From Hyphomicrobiales bacterium (GTDB lineage Bacteria > Pseudomonadota > Alphaproteobacteria > Rhizobiales > Methyloligellaceae): a stretch of 36,713 nucleotides of DNA. Shown piece after piece: positions 7,508-14,568 of this stretch (the stretch's first letter is position 1; every line of letters begins with the position of its first letter). Location: assembly GCA_028280515.1 (NCBI GenBank), contig JANQLP010000010.1:1-36713 (forward strand). The letters are read 5' to 3'. The position numbers and the translations under genes are program-made. The notes under the pieces are model-generated. The model searched no databases. It was not told the origin of the DNA and saw only the letters and a program-made list of their open reading frames with translations.

Positions 7508-8068
7508 TAGAAATCACACGTTACAGGCATGATGACTTCGGGCTTTTTGATCATTGGACTGCGAGAATATTGAAGCTTAATGCTGCGGCAAACTGATTTT
7601 TGATCGAAGATCACTTTGTTTTGATCAAGTATAAACTGCCAGTGGGAGTTGGGGGATAGCCTCTGATTAGCGCTAAAGTTGCAATTCTCGCGAAATCGGA
7701 ACAGATTTTTGTCGGCTTCGCGCCCCGGCTGCGCCAAAAAAACGCATTGTTCGGTCTGGAAGGCCTCAATTAATCGTTGTAAGACAAGCGCTTGCGACCC
7801 GTATGAGCCAAATGCGAGAATCGTTTACTAAATATTCTACGTTGCTTGAAATTTGTGTAATACATGTCTACATTCTGGCCAATCGACTGTTCGAGTTTCA
7901 GACAATGCAGCGGTAACGCTGACTAGGCGCATCAAGACATCCTGAGGATCTGAAGCTGATCTGGAACTTAATTTTCGTTTCCGACAAAATCTGGACAACT
8001 TCGTTCTGATCTTTGGGTGTGAATTGTTTTGGTCCTTACAATATCTTTCCAAATGGGAGATGACTTAA
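7508..8068. other. Gene-free leader region upstream of mucR
   Basis: About 560 bases with no convincing gene on either strand. The two short minus-strand reading frames here have no recognisable protein character. The region is visibly richer in A and T than its flanks. It holds short dyads: TGATCGAAGATCA at 7601-7613 and TTGATCAA at 7621-7628. A TAATAC hexamer lies at 7858-7863, but I cannot pair it with a good -35 box. MucR/Ros proteins are known to bind AT-rich DNA and to repress their own genes, so an autoregulatory upstream region is the likely content. A small RNA cannot be excluded. Confidence 0.45.
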
Positions 8069-8479
8069 ATGGAAGATAAGAAAATCACTGAGGGTCTTGT
8101 AGAGCTGACGGCGGATATCGTTTCCGCATATGTCAGCAATAACACGGTCGTTTCAAGCGACCTGCCTTCACTCATAAACGATACATATGACGCGTTGAGC
8201 AAGGCTGCAGCAAAGGCTGCCCAGCCGATCGTTGAAGAGCTCAATCCGGCCGTTCCGGTGAAGAAGTCCGTCACGCCGGATTACATCGTATGCCTGGAGG
8301 ACGGCAAGAGGTTCAAATCCCTCAAGCGTCACCTGCGCACGCACTACAATCTCACGCCCGAGGAGTATCGGGACAAGTGGAATCTGCCGCACGACTATCC
8401 GATGGTCGCACCGAACTACGCAGCCGCGCGTTCGGCACTGGCCAAAAAGATGGGCTTGGGCCAGCGCAGAAAAGGCTAG
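8069..8479 (+). CDS. mucR: MucR/Ros-family zinc-finger transcriptional regulator
   Basis: 136 residues, typical for MucR. The N-terminal half (residues 1-60) is the helical oligomerisation region, with [13 protein letters not shown]. The C-terminal half carries the prokaryotic Cys2His2-like finger: [18 protein letters not shown] with Cys75, Asp78, His88 and His92 as probable zinc ligands, then [20 protein letters not shown], a hallmark of the family. MucR proteins act as H-NS-like binders of AT-rich DNA that control exopolysaccharide, motility, cell-cycle and virulence genes in Hyphomicrobiales. The start is supported by GGGAGA a few bases upstream. The gene is monocistronic, with a strong terminator 50 bases after the stop. 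The family call is very secure. Which MucR paralogue it is cannot be told. Confidence 0.95.
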   Translation: MEDKKITEGLVELTADIVSAYVSNNTVVSSDLPSLINDTYDALSKAAAKAAQPIVEELNPAVPVKKSVTPDYIVCLEDGKRFKSLKRHLRTHYNLTPEEYRDKWNLPHDYPMVAPNYAAARSALAKKMGLGQRRKG

Positions 8480-8530
8480 GCGCCTGCGCTGCAACTGCAG
8501 CACGCGCGCAAGATCATACAATGGTTTAAG

Positions 8531-8557
8531 AGAGGGTCTTATCGACCCTCTTTTTTT
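8531..8557 (+). terminator. Rho-independent terminator of mucR
   Basis: An 8-bp perfect stem (AGAGGGTC / GACCCTCT, 8531-8538 and 8544-8551) has a 5-base loop TTATC and runs into seven T residues (8551-8557). It lies 51 bases past the mucR stop and isolates mucR from the next gene. Confidence 0.92.
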
Positions 8558-8710
8558 GTCTGAATCGCGGCCCGGAAAATCCGGAAATATCGAAAAAATT
8601 CGCGCTTCGCACTTGCGGAAGAGTCGCTGGATCGATCATAGTCGAAGCGATGCGGCTGATTCGCGGACGCGGTCTTTTTGCGGCGCGGATCGAAAAATGA
8701 TGAGGGGGCC

Positions 8711-9226
8711 ATGACGTCCGAATTGGCATTTCGGGCGCAGCTCATAACGCGCGAGCAGCGTCAGGTATACGACTATTGGCGGTCCTGTGCGCAGCACCGC
8801 CTTATGCCCGCGCGGTCTGATCTCGACCCGATGGCCATGCGGCACTATCTGCCGGACATTTGTCTCATAGACATCCTGGATGGTCTGCCGGATGCGGTGG
8901 TTCGGCTCGCGGGAACGCGGGTTCGGAGCGTCTACGGATTCGAGCTCACCGGAAAATGCCTTGGCGACCTGGAATGGGGAGAGAAGGCGGGATACTGGCG
9001 TGCTGTTTACCGCAGGCTTGTTGAAAAATCCGTACCGCTGCAGGGCGCGGTTCAGGGGCCCATCCGCAGGCGGGAACATATCACCTTGTTCTGGTTGCGC
9101 CTGCCTCTGTCCGACGACGGTCAGACCGTCAACAAGGTCCTGTGCTACGACTTTGCGGTTCCGAACGGCGCAATCCGCCCCGCATCGGTCGAGGTCTCCG
9201 ACATGAAGCAGGCGGTCAACTCCTGA
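8711..9226 (+). CDS. PAS_5 (DUF1491-unrelated) PAS-domain protein
   Basis: 171 residues from the ATG at 8711, which follows GAGGGGG at 8702-8708; a TTG at 8678 is in frame but has no ribosome site. The protein looks like the alphaproteobacterial PAS_5 family: YDYWRSCAQHRLMPARSDLD, MRHYLPDICLIDIL, VVRLAGTRVRSVYGFELTGK and a C-terminal beta stretch ending YDFAVP. It has no output domain, signal peptide or membrane helix, so it is a single-domain cytoplasmic sensor or binding module with unknown ligand and partner. It lies alone between the mucR terminator and the convergent sufE gene. Confidence 0.85.
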   Translation: MTSELAFRAQLITREQRQVYDYWRSCAQHRLMPARSDLDPMAMRHYLPDICLIDILDGLPDAVVRLAGTRVRSVYGFELTGKCLGDLEWGEKAGYWRAVYRRLVEKSVPLQGAVQGPIRRREHITLFWLRLPLSDDGQTVNKVLCYDFAVPNGAIRPASVEVSDMKQAVNS

Positions 9227-9295
9227 CGCACCGTTCTGGCCCGTCGCAGGATCGTCCCTCACATTCGGTTTGATGGCTTTTTGGTGTGCTGGTTG

Positions 9296-9736
9296 TCAGG
9301 AAAGGGCGGCTGCGCCCTCAAGCGCGTGCTGGGCATCGCGTTGAATGCGATCAACCATCGAGACGAATCCGTTTGAACGCTGCGGCGTGAGATGTTCGCT
9401 CAGGCCGAGGTCGTTGAAGACCGACTTGGCATCCGTTTTGAGGATCTCCGATGCCGGTTTGTCGGAGTATATGGCGAACAGAATGGCGATCAGGCCCCGA
9501 ACGATGAGTGCATCGCTATCGCCCACAAACCTCAGGCAGGGCCCTTCATTGGCGCCGTTGGGGCCGACCGTCGTTGCAAGCCATACCTGGCTGACGCAGC
9601 CCTGCACCTTGTTGGCATCGGAACGGTCTTCGTCCCTCAAGGGCTCGAGCGTGCGCCCAAGCTCAATGATGTAACGGTAGCGGTCTTCCCACTCGTCGAG
9701 GAATTCGAAGTCTGAGAGAATGTTCTCAAGCGTCAT
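9296..9736 (-). CDS. sufE: SufE cysteine-desulfurase partner
   Basis: 146 residues, normal for SufE. The motif NKVQGCVSQVW contains the sulfur-accepting Cys47. EWEDRYRYIIELGRTLEPL at the N-terminus and GLIAILFAIYSDKPASEIL in the middle are family hallmarks. SufE takes persulfide sulfur from SufS and passes it on to Fe-S cluster assembly. In this group sufE is often separated from the suf operon, as here, where no other suf gene is seen. It is transcribed towards the PAS_5 gene (convergent, 69 bases between the stops). The next gene upstream on the same strand is the DUF5330 gene, 358 bases away, with a terminator-like hairpin between. Confidence 0.95.
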   Translation of the reverse strand: MTLENILSDFEFLDEWEDRYRYIIELGRTLEPLRDEDRSDANKVQGCVSQVWLATTVGPNGANEGPCLRFVGDSDALIVRGLIAILFAIYSDKPASEILKTDAKSVFNDLGLSEHLTPQRSNGFVSMVDRIQRDAQHALEGAAALS

Positions 9737-10094
9737 CGTCTGCCAGCATCCATTCGAACGTTCATTCGAACAGTATCAGTACCCGATCGCGCATCTTGTG
9801 GAAAGCGCAGGAGCGCAGGAGCCCGGTCATGCAGGGGGCGATTTGTGCTGGTGGCGGAAAAAGGCACGCACCCCGGGCGGGAAAGGGCAGGGGGAAACGC
9901 CCAGAGTGCGTGCCAGGCAGACATTGGCTGCCGTCAAACTTCCCGTGTTTCACCGGACGGGCGCCGCGTGGCCGTCATGGCAAAACAGATCTCATTCCCC
10001 GTCAATGGCGGAGCGCCCGCCGAAAGCCCTTTTCAATCGAATATTCAATTACTTGCCGTCGCGTGCCGATGGGGTTCGCGAAAGCGGATCATGC
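9737..10094. other. Gene-free spacer between sufE and DUF5330 gene
   Basis: 358 bases with no credible protein gene. Near the sufE start is the near-palindromic repeat ATTCGAACGTTCATTCGAAC (about 9752-9771), which could be an operator for sufE. The middle holds a long GC-rich hairpin followed on the minus strand by five T residues (listed separately). Next to it is a short hairpin, GGCAG-N7-CTGCC, near 9916-9932. The region may carry a minus-strand small RNA or only the end of the DUF5330 transcript. Confidence 0.4.
9858..9914 (-). terminator. Terminator-like hairpin, possible small-RNA 3' end
   Basis: On the minus strand a perfect 9-bp stem GGCACGCAC / GTGCGTGCC (9906-9914 with 9863-9871) leads into TTTTT (9858-9862). 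Inside it a second stem, GGGCG with CGCCC, can form, and the rest of the loop is a pyrimidine-rich run (TTTCCCCCTGCCCTTTCCC). It lies about 180 bases past the DUF5330 stop, far for a simple terminator, so it may belong to a separate transcript. Confidence 0.5.
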
Positions 10095-10463
10095 CTAAAC
10101 GCCGGCGCCGCTTGCCGGGATGGACCAGGCCGGGCGCAGGTCGTCCTGCGTCAGCGTATTGCTCGAATTCTGCTGCAGGAACGACGGACGGCGGTCCGAC
10201 GCATTGGTGGCGGCCGCCTCACCGTTTCCGGCTTTCTCCTGGATGAAGTCCATAACCATCCTGGCACCGAACTGAGCCTTCTCGCCAAAAGTGTGTGCCG
10301 CTTTCTTCGAGGCTTCGCACACGCCCGGGTTCCGGTCACAGAACGACCCCAAGTCTTTCACTGCAGCCTGGGCGTTTCCATAGATTTCCTTCTGCTGCTG
10401 CGCATCCGTCGGCAAAAGCAGAATCAAAAGACTGAGCCAAAAGGCCGTTCTAATCAAAAACAT
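10095..10463 (-). CDS. DUF5330 family protein, membrane-anchored or exported
   Basis: 122 residues starting at the ATG at 10463, which follows a good ribosome site (GGAGAGGG on the minus strand); an in-frame start 27 bases further up is less likely. The first 18 or so residues (FLIRTAFWLSLLILLLP) form a signal anchor or signal peptide. The DUF5330 core follows: a Cys pair in GSFCDRNPGVCEASKKAA (Cys42, Cys49, possible disulfide) and FGEKAQFGARMVMDFIQE. The tail is low-complexity. The family is largely restricted to Hyphomicrobiales and has no assigned function. It stands upstream of sufE on the same strand and divergent from the large kinase gene. Confidence 0.82.
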   Translation of the reverse strand: MFLIRTAFWLSLLILLLPTDAQQQKEIYGNAQAAVKDLGSFCDRNPGVCEASKKAAHTFGEKAQFGARMVMDFIQEKAGNGEAAATNASDRRPSFLQQNSSNTLTQDDLRPAWSIPASGAGV

Positions 10464-11035
10464 TGGTTTGCCCTCTCCAAAACAGATCAACTGTTTAAGC
10501 GATGGGCGAACTCTAGCAGTGGCGAAATAATTTACTCGGAATGTGGGCCGCCATATTTGAATAGAGTTCGATCAAAGTTCGAATCAAAATTGAATAAAAT
10601 TGTAAGTAATCATCGGCGGGCTCGGCCCGTCATCCCTTTGGTTCAAGCCCGGATATTGCTTTGTCGGGATTTTCCCGTAGCTGACACGAGCACCAGTTCG
10701 AACGTAACCTGCTGATTTGAAGAGGTTTTCTCTCTGTTTCCAGCCGTCAGGGCCGGTGGCGGAGTAACGACAGATTGTATGCCGTGGCGTGCCAATGTCG
10801 CGATGCGGAGGAATACGGTCGCCGGTAGATCTTGTGGGAGGGATCGTGGAGCGATCCCACAGATGTTCCTTAACCATAGCGCGATTTCGGCGGGCAAACG
10901 CCAGACTTTGCGGCCTTTTGGGGCGCCGGGCGGACATCGCGACCCTGGTCCTTCAGTATTCATTAAACGACACGGAAGATACTCGACTCAAACAGTGGTC
11001 GGGACAGTGCACGTCTGGGTGGCGCTGAGGGAAAA
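10464..11035. promoter_or_regulatory. Divergent intergenic region, DUF5330 gene / DivJ-type kinase
   Basis: 572 bases without a credible gene. Elements seen: GTTC-N7-GTTC at 10566-10580, the form of the alphaproteobacterial LexA box; a dyad TGTGGGA-N15-TCCCACA at 10833-10861, whose inner part can instead pair GGGATCG with CGATCCC; and CTTAACCATA at 10869-10878, which contains the CtrA half-site TTAACCAT. The promoters themselves are not obvious. Control of the kinase gene by the cell-cycle regulator CtrA is plausible but rests on a half-site only. Confidence 0.4.
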
Positions 11036-12871
11036 TTGAGCCTGTATACGCGTACGCGCGACTTGAGCGCCTATTTTGGATCTTTGGTCCATGAATCGGC
11101 GCAAGACAAACCTCTGACTGCGGCGCGTCACAAGTCTTTCATCACATCGCACCTGCTGGGAGGCCTTCTCGCGGTCGTCGTCTTTCCGGTCTATCTGGCG
11201 AGTGTCGGGCAGCCGAGCATTCTCTCTGCCATCGCGTTCGCATGGCTCATGTCGCCCATATTGGTTGCGGTCTTTCTGTCACGGACAGGGCGACTCGGCC
11301 TGGCCCACCTGATATCGGCTGCGAATCTCACCGGTCTTGTCGTGTTTGCCGCGACGATGACCGGAGGCGTTACATCGTTCCTGATCGCCTGGATCATCGT
11401 CGTCCCGCTGGAAGCGGCGCTTTCGGCGGATCGCCGGATTGTGTTCGCCTCGCTGGGAATCGCCGGCCTTGCCCTCGCTGGACTCGCGACGGCCGGTCTG
11501 TACGGTCTTCTGCCGCCGCCTCATGCCTTCCCGTATGATCCCGCACTTCTGGCCTTGCTCGGTTCGCTCTCCGCGCTTGCATATGCTGGAGCGTTGGCCA
11601 TTGCCGTGCAGGGTGTTCATGAACGTTCCGAGCAGGAGATCCGAAGCGGAGAGGAGCGCTACCGCTTGTTGGCGGAAAATGCGACCGACATGATCACGTG
11701 CCACAACGCCAATGGCCGGGTTCTGTTCGCCTCGCTGGCGTCCCGACAGATCCTCGGCGAGCCGGCGGACGCGCTGATGGGGAATGGCCTGTTCGAACGT
11801 GTTCATGTCGCTGACAGACCTGCTTTCCTCAACGCCTTCAGTCAGAGCGCGCGAACGTGCAAACCTGTTTCGGTCGAGTTCCGTGTGCTGAAGAAGGGGC
11901 ATGCGCCAGACCGAAGTAAACGTGATGCCGCTTCGTATTCGTGGGCCGAGATGCGCTGCCGTCCGGTTTCCGGCGATGAACAGGGCAAGCGCGCAACCGG
12001 GGCCGTTCCCTTCGAGATTGTTGCCGTGACGCGGGACATCACCGCGCGGAAAGCACAGGAATCGGAAATCCTGAAAGCGCGTGATGCCGCCGAAGCGGCC
12101 AACATCGCCAAAACCCAGTTTCTCGCAAATATGAGCCATGAGCTACGCACGCCGCTGAACGCCATCATCGGGTTTTCGGAGATCCTGCACCGCGAGCTCT
12201 ACGGCCGGATCGGTGAAGAGCGCTATCGCGAATATGCGTCTCTGATCCACGAGAGCGGTGGGCACCTCCTCAGCGTGGTCAATGAAATCCTCGATATGTC
12301 CAAGATCGAGGCGGGCAAGTTCGACATCGTCGTCGAACATTTCGACGTGTCAGACCTGATCAAGTCCTGTTGTGAAACCATGCGTCACCAGGGCGCGAAG
12401 AAATCGATCGATCTTCGCATGACCGTCGAGCCGCAGTTGCCGGAGCTGGCCGCGGACAAACGCGCCTGCAAGCAGATGCTCCTCAACCTTCTTGCCAATG
12501 CCATCAAGTTCACCGACGAGGGCGGCTTCGTCGAATTGTCGGCGAAACAGGAGGGCGGGCATATCGAGTTCGCGGTTGAGGACAACGGCATCGGGATCGC
12601 GAAGGAAGACATTCCGAAGCTGGGCAAACCGTTTGTCCAGGCGGACAGTTCCTACGACCGGAACTTCGAGGGCGCCGGGCTTGGGCTCTCGGTGGTCAAG
12701 GGGCTCGTCGGCCTGCACGGCGGCACATTTAAAATCGAGAGCGAGGTGGGTATGGGAACGACGATCCGCATTCGCCTTCCGATTGAGAACGCGGCGCGTG
12801 GCGTGGAAACGGCTGCGGATGTGTCCGGGACTGAGGCCGCGCGGCCCGTCGCTCTGGCGGCGAGCGCCTGA
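11036..12871 (+). CDS. divJ: Membrane PAS sensor histidine kinase, DivJ/PleC type
   Basis: 611 residues from a TTG at 11036 preceded by GAGGGA; no in-frame ATG fits better. Order: about six membrane helices (residues 40-190), a PAS domain (about 205-335, ending DITARKAQESEI), a HisKA domain with FLANMSHELRTPLNAIIGF (His368) and the DivJ/PleC-like stretch FSEILHRELYGRIGEERYRE, then an HATPase with the N box NLLANAIKFT (484-493), G1 DNGIGI (516-521) and G2 GAGLGLS. No receiver domain. DivJ and PleC kinases set DivK phosphorylation and so CtrA activity in alphaproteobacterial cell-cycle control. The multi-helix N-terminus with one PAS favours DivJ over PleC, and I recall that divJ also lies close to mucR in Sinorhizobium. 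The gene name is an inference; the kinase class is certain. Confidence 0.8.
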   Translation: MSLYTRTRDLSAYFGSLVHESAQDKPLTAARHKSFITSHLLGGLLAVVVFPVYLASVGQPSILSAIAFAWLMSPILVAVFLSRTGRLGLAHLISAANLTGLVVFAATMTGGVTSFLIAWIIVVPLEAALSADRRIVFASLGIAGLALAGLATAGLYGLLPPPHAFPYDPALLALLGSLSALAYAGALAIAVQGVHERSEQEIRSGEERYRLLAENATDMITCHNANGRVLFASLASRQILGEPADALMGNGLFERVHVADRPAFLNAFSQSARTCKPVSVEFRVLKKGHAPDRSKRDAASYSWAEMRCRPVSGDEQGKRATGAVPFEIVAVTRDITARKAQESEILKARDAAEAANIAKTQFLANMSHELRTPLNAIIGFSEILHRELYGRIGEERYREYASLIHESGGHLLSVVNEILDMSKIEAGKFDIVVEHFDVSDLIKSCCETMRHQGAKKSIDLRMTVEPQLPELAADKRACKQMLLNLLANAIKFTDEGGFVELSAKQEGGHIEFAVEDNGIGIAKEDIPKLGKPFVQADSSYDRNFEGAGLGLSVVKGLVGLHGGTFKIESEVGMGTTIRIRLPIENAARGVETAADVSGTEAARPVALAASA

Positions 12872-13019
12872 CCGGACGGTCGCTCTGCACGGCACGCAAC
12901 CGGCACAAAGATAATCGCCGCCGTTTAGCAAACGTTCACGTTAGCTTTTCATAATTGAGCGCGGGTCCCTGTCTCGGGACGCAGCTTCACGAATTGGGAC
13001 CGTGTAGCGACAAGGGGTC

Positions 13020-13682
13020 ATGGCGACACTTCAGGCAAGGTTCATGTTGTTGGCATTCGTGGCCATGTCGGCGGCGATCGCCTACAATGCCGTGTACCTG
13101 CAAACAGGACCGCACCCCTCGCCGATGACGAACGACCGGCTTGCTTCGCCGGGCCGGTCGGACAAGTTGCCGACCGCAACTCCGGGAACCTCGAGAGAGC
13201 TATCGCCCCCCGCATTGACGACCGCGTCGTTGCCCAGGTCGCAAACCATCGAGGCCGTTCAGCGCAGGCTCGTCGAAAACGGGTATGAACCGGGACCCGT
13301 TGACGGCGTTCAGGGCCAAATGACAATGGCCGCGATCATGGCCTATCAGCACGATCATGATCTCCCGGTCACCGGACTTGCGTCGTCGCAGCTGCTCAAG
13401 AACATGATCCTCGGCGGATCGGTTGGCGGCTCCTCCGGCTCGGAGCTCGTGTCGCCACCGGAAGAGATGACGTTGCTCGTTCGCATGATCCAGAAGACGC
13501 TTGCCGACCTCGACTACAAGCCAGGTCCGATAGATGGCCTGTTGGGCAATGCGACCAGGTCGGCAATCAAGAAGTTTGAACGCGACCGCAAGCTGACCGT
13601 TTCCGGCCGTATTTCCGGTCAGCTCCTGCAGGAACTCAGGAAGGCCAACGGCGGCCGGTTGAGCCAGCTGGCCTCCAGCTGA
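13020..13682 (+). CDS. Membrane-anchored protein with two peptidoglycan-binding domains
   Basis: 220 residues; the ATG at 13020 follows AAGGGG. An N-terminal hydrophobic segment (residues 7-25) anchors or exports it. A Pro/Ser/Thr-rich linker (about 30-72) leads to two PG_binding_1 repeats: residues 74-127 (IEAVQRRLVENGYEPGPVDG, then AIMAYQHDHDLPVTG) and 150-207 (MIQKTLADLDYKPGPIDGLL, then AIKKFERDRKLTVSG). Such domains bind the cell wall. No catalytic domain is attached, so it may be a wall-tethering or adaptor protein. It lies 148 bases after the DivJ-type kinase and 50 bases before the DUF1491 gene. Confidence 0.88.
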   Translation: MATLQARFMLLAFVAMSAAIAYNAVYLQTGPHPSPMTNDRLASPGRSDKLPTATPGTSRELSPPALTTASLPRSQTIEAVQRRLVENGYEPGPVDGVQGQMTMAAIMAYQHDHDLPVTGLASSQLLKNMILGGSVGGSSGSELVSPPEEMTLLVRMIQKTLADLDYKPGPIDGLLGNATRSAIKKFERDRKLTVSGRISGQLLQELRKANGGRLSQLASS

Positions 13683-13732
13683 TCAGAACGGACCGGCAAA
13701 GTCCGGCGCCGCCCGCTACGATTGCTCTTGCC

Positions 13733-14080
13733 ATGCGCCTCAAATCCGAGATCTGGGTCAAAGCCTATATCCGCCGCTGCAGCGGCAGCGGCGCGGCTGC
13801 CGTCGTCGCGCAACGCGGTCAGAGTGACGGCGGTGCCATATTCATCAAAGTCAACAAGCTGGACGGCACGGTGTGCCTTTACGGTCCGGCTCCGGCCGGT
13901 CTGGATGCGGCCAGCTCCGGCCGGCTCTGGTCGCGATGCATGGACAGCGACAGCGTTGGCGAGGCGGAGGCCGATGCGTATTTGCGCCGACAGATGGAAT
14001 TCGACCCCGACATCTGGATCATCGAGGTCGAGGATCGCGGCGGACGCCATTTCCTTGATGATGCGCTGAGCGAGGATTGA
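13733..14080 (+). CDS. DUF1491 family protein
   Basis: 115 residues, normal for the family. The N-terminus MRLKSEIWVKAYIRRC, the middle GGAIFIKVNKLDGTVCLYGP and the C-terminal FDPDIWIIEVEDRGGRHF are the recognisable family segments. There is no signal peptide or membrane helix, so it should be cytoplasmic. The family is found in alphaproteobacteria, commonly beside peptidoglycan-binding-domain genes as here, and has no established function. Its spacing (50 bases after the previous stop) allows co-transcription with the peptidoglycan-binding gene. Confidence 0.88.
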   Translation: MRLKSEIWVKAYIRRCSGSGAAAVVAQRGQSDGGAIFIKVNKLDGTVCLYGPAPAGLDAASSGRLWSRCMDSDSVGEAEADAYLRRQMEFDPDIWIIEVEDRGGRHFLDDALSED

Positions 14081-14121
14081 TCCTTCTCCGCCCGGGCCGC
14101 TGTATCACCTGCTGACGCCCG

Positions 14122-14140
14122 TTAGCTCTTTCTTAACCAT
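14122..14140 (+). promoter_or_regulatory. Near-consensus CtrA binding site
   Basis: TTAG-N7-TTAACCAT (TTAG 14122-14125, seven bases, TTAA 14133-14136, CCAT 14137-14140) matches the CtrA consensus TTAA-N7-TTAA with one mismatch and has the CCAT extension of strong sites. It lies about 100 bases before the small gene at 14239. Confidence 0.5.
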
Positions 14141-14238
14141 AAAACAGCCTTAATTGAGGTGCGCTCGCCCGATTGGCGGCGTGTTGGGCCATCCAGATTC
14201 CGGGTGTTTGCCAGTCGGAATCAACAGGACCAAAGGGC

Positions 14239-14457
14239 ATGAAAATGACGGCAACGATCCTAGAATTCCGCCATCCCGAATGCGAGCGGGCAGAAACGGA
14301 TGCGCACGGGTCATCGCAGAATCGCACGACAAGCCGGTCGGCCGAGATCATCATCTTTCCCGGAGTACGGATTGAACGCCAGTCCGGCCCGGAGGGCGGT
14401 GAGCCGTCGGCGAAGCCCCGTAAACCCACAAAGCGCGCCGCACGGCGCAAACTGTGA
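14239..14457 (+). CDS. Small conserved hypothetical protein
   Basis: 72 residues from the ATG at 14239 (AAAGGG just upstream); a second ATG at 14245 is equally possible, and a TTG far upstream is unlikely. The recognisable segment is AEIIIFPGVRIERQ in the middle. The start is MTATILEFRHPE, and the C-terminus is very basic (RKPTKRAARRKL). No signal peptide or membrane helix. Short proteins with a similar 'FPGVR-ER' segment occur in rhizobial genomes as far as I recall, with no known role. The basic tail could bind nucleic acid, which is conjecture. A CtrA-like site about 100 bases upstream suggests cell-cycle-dependent expression. Confidence 0.65.
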   Translation: MKMTATILEFRHPECERAETDAHGSSQNRTTSRSAEIIIFPGVRIERQSGPEGGEPSAKPRKPTKRAARRKL

Positions 14458-14568
14458 GAGAGCGGACATCAGCTTTCTGATGCGAGTGCGTCAATGCGTA
14501 GCGTGATGCAAGAGTTCGTTCGCAAGTTGCTTTCGTGGCGTCTTTGGCGCGTCGCCGAAGCCACGTTC

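Noticed and set aside
7600-7628. TTGATC-rich dyads as an FNR/FixK box
   Set aside because: The half-sites are five bases apart instead of four, and the second half does not read ATCAA.
7504-8052. Short minus-strand reading frames (7504-7737 and 7837-8052) as genes
   Set aside because: No ribosome site, no family resemblance, and irregular residue composition; more likely chance openings in non-coding DNA.
9752-9771. ATTCGAACGTTCATTCGAAC near the sufE start as a LexA box
   Set aside because: The spacing between the GAAC halves is eight bases, not the seven of the alphaproteobacterial SOS box.
9950-10010. GGTGAAAC and GGGAAG on the minus strand as a cobalamin riboswitch
   Set aside because: The elements are in the wrong order, and no GCCACTG-type B12 box is present.
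10584-10963. Overlapping minus-strand frames of 106-117 codons upstream of the kinase
   Set aside because: They have low-complexity, non-protein-like composition, overlap each other and show no recognisable motif.
12941-12956. TTAG-N7-TAAT as a second full CtrA site before the peptidoglycan-binding gene
   Set aside because: The second half does not match TTAA and lacks the CCAT extension, leaving only a degenerate half-site.
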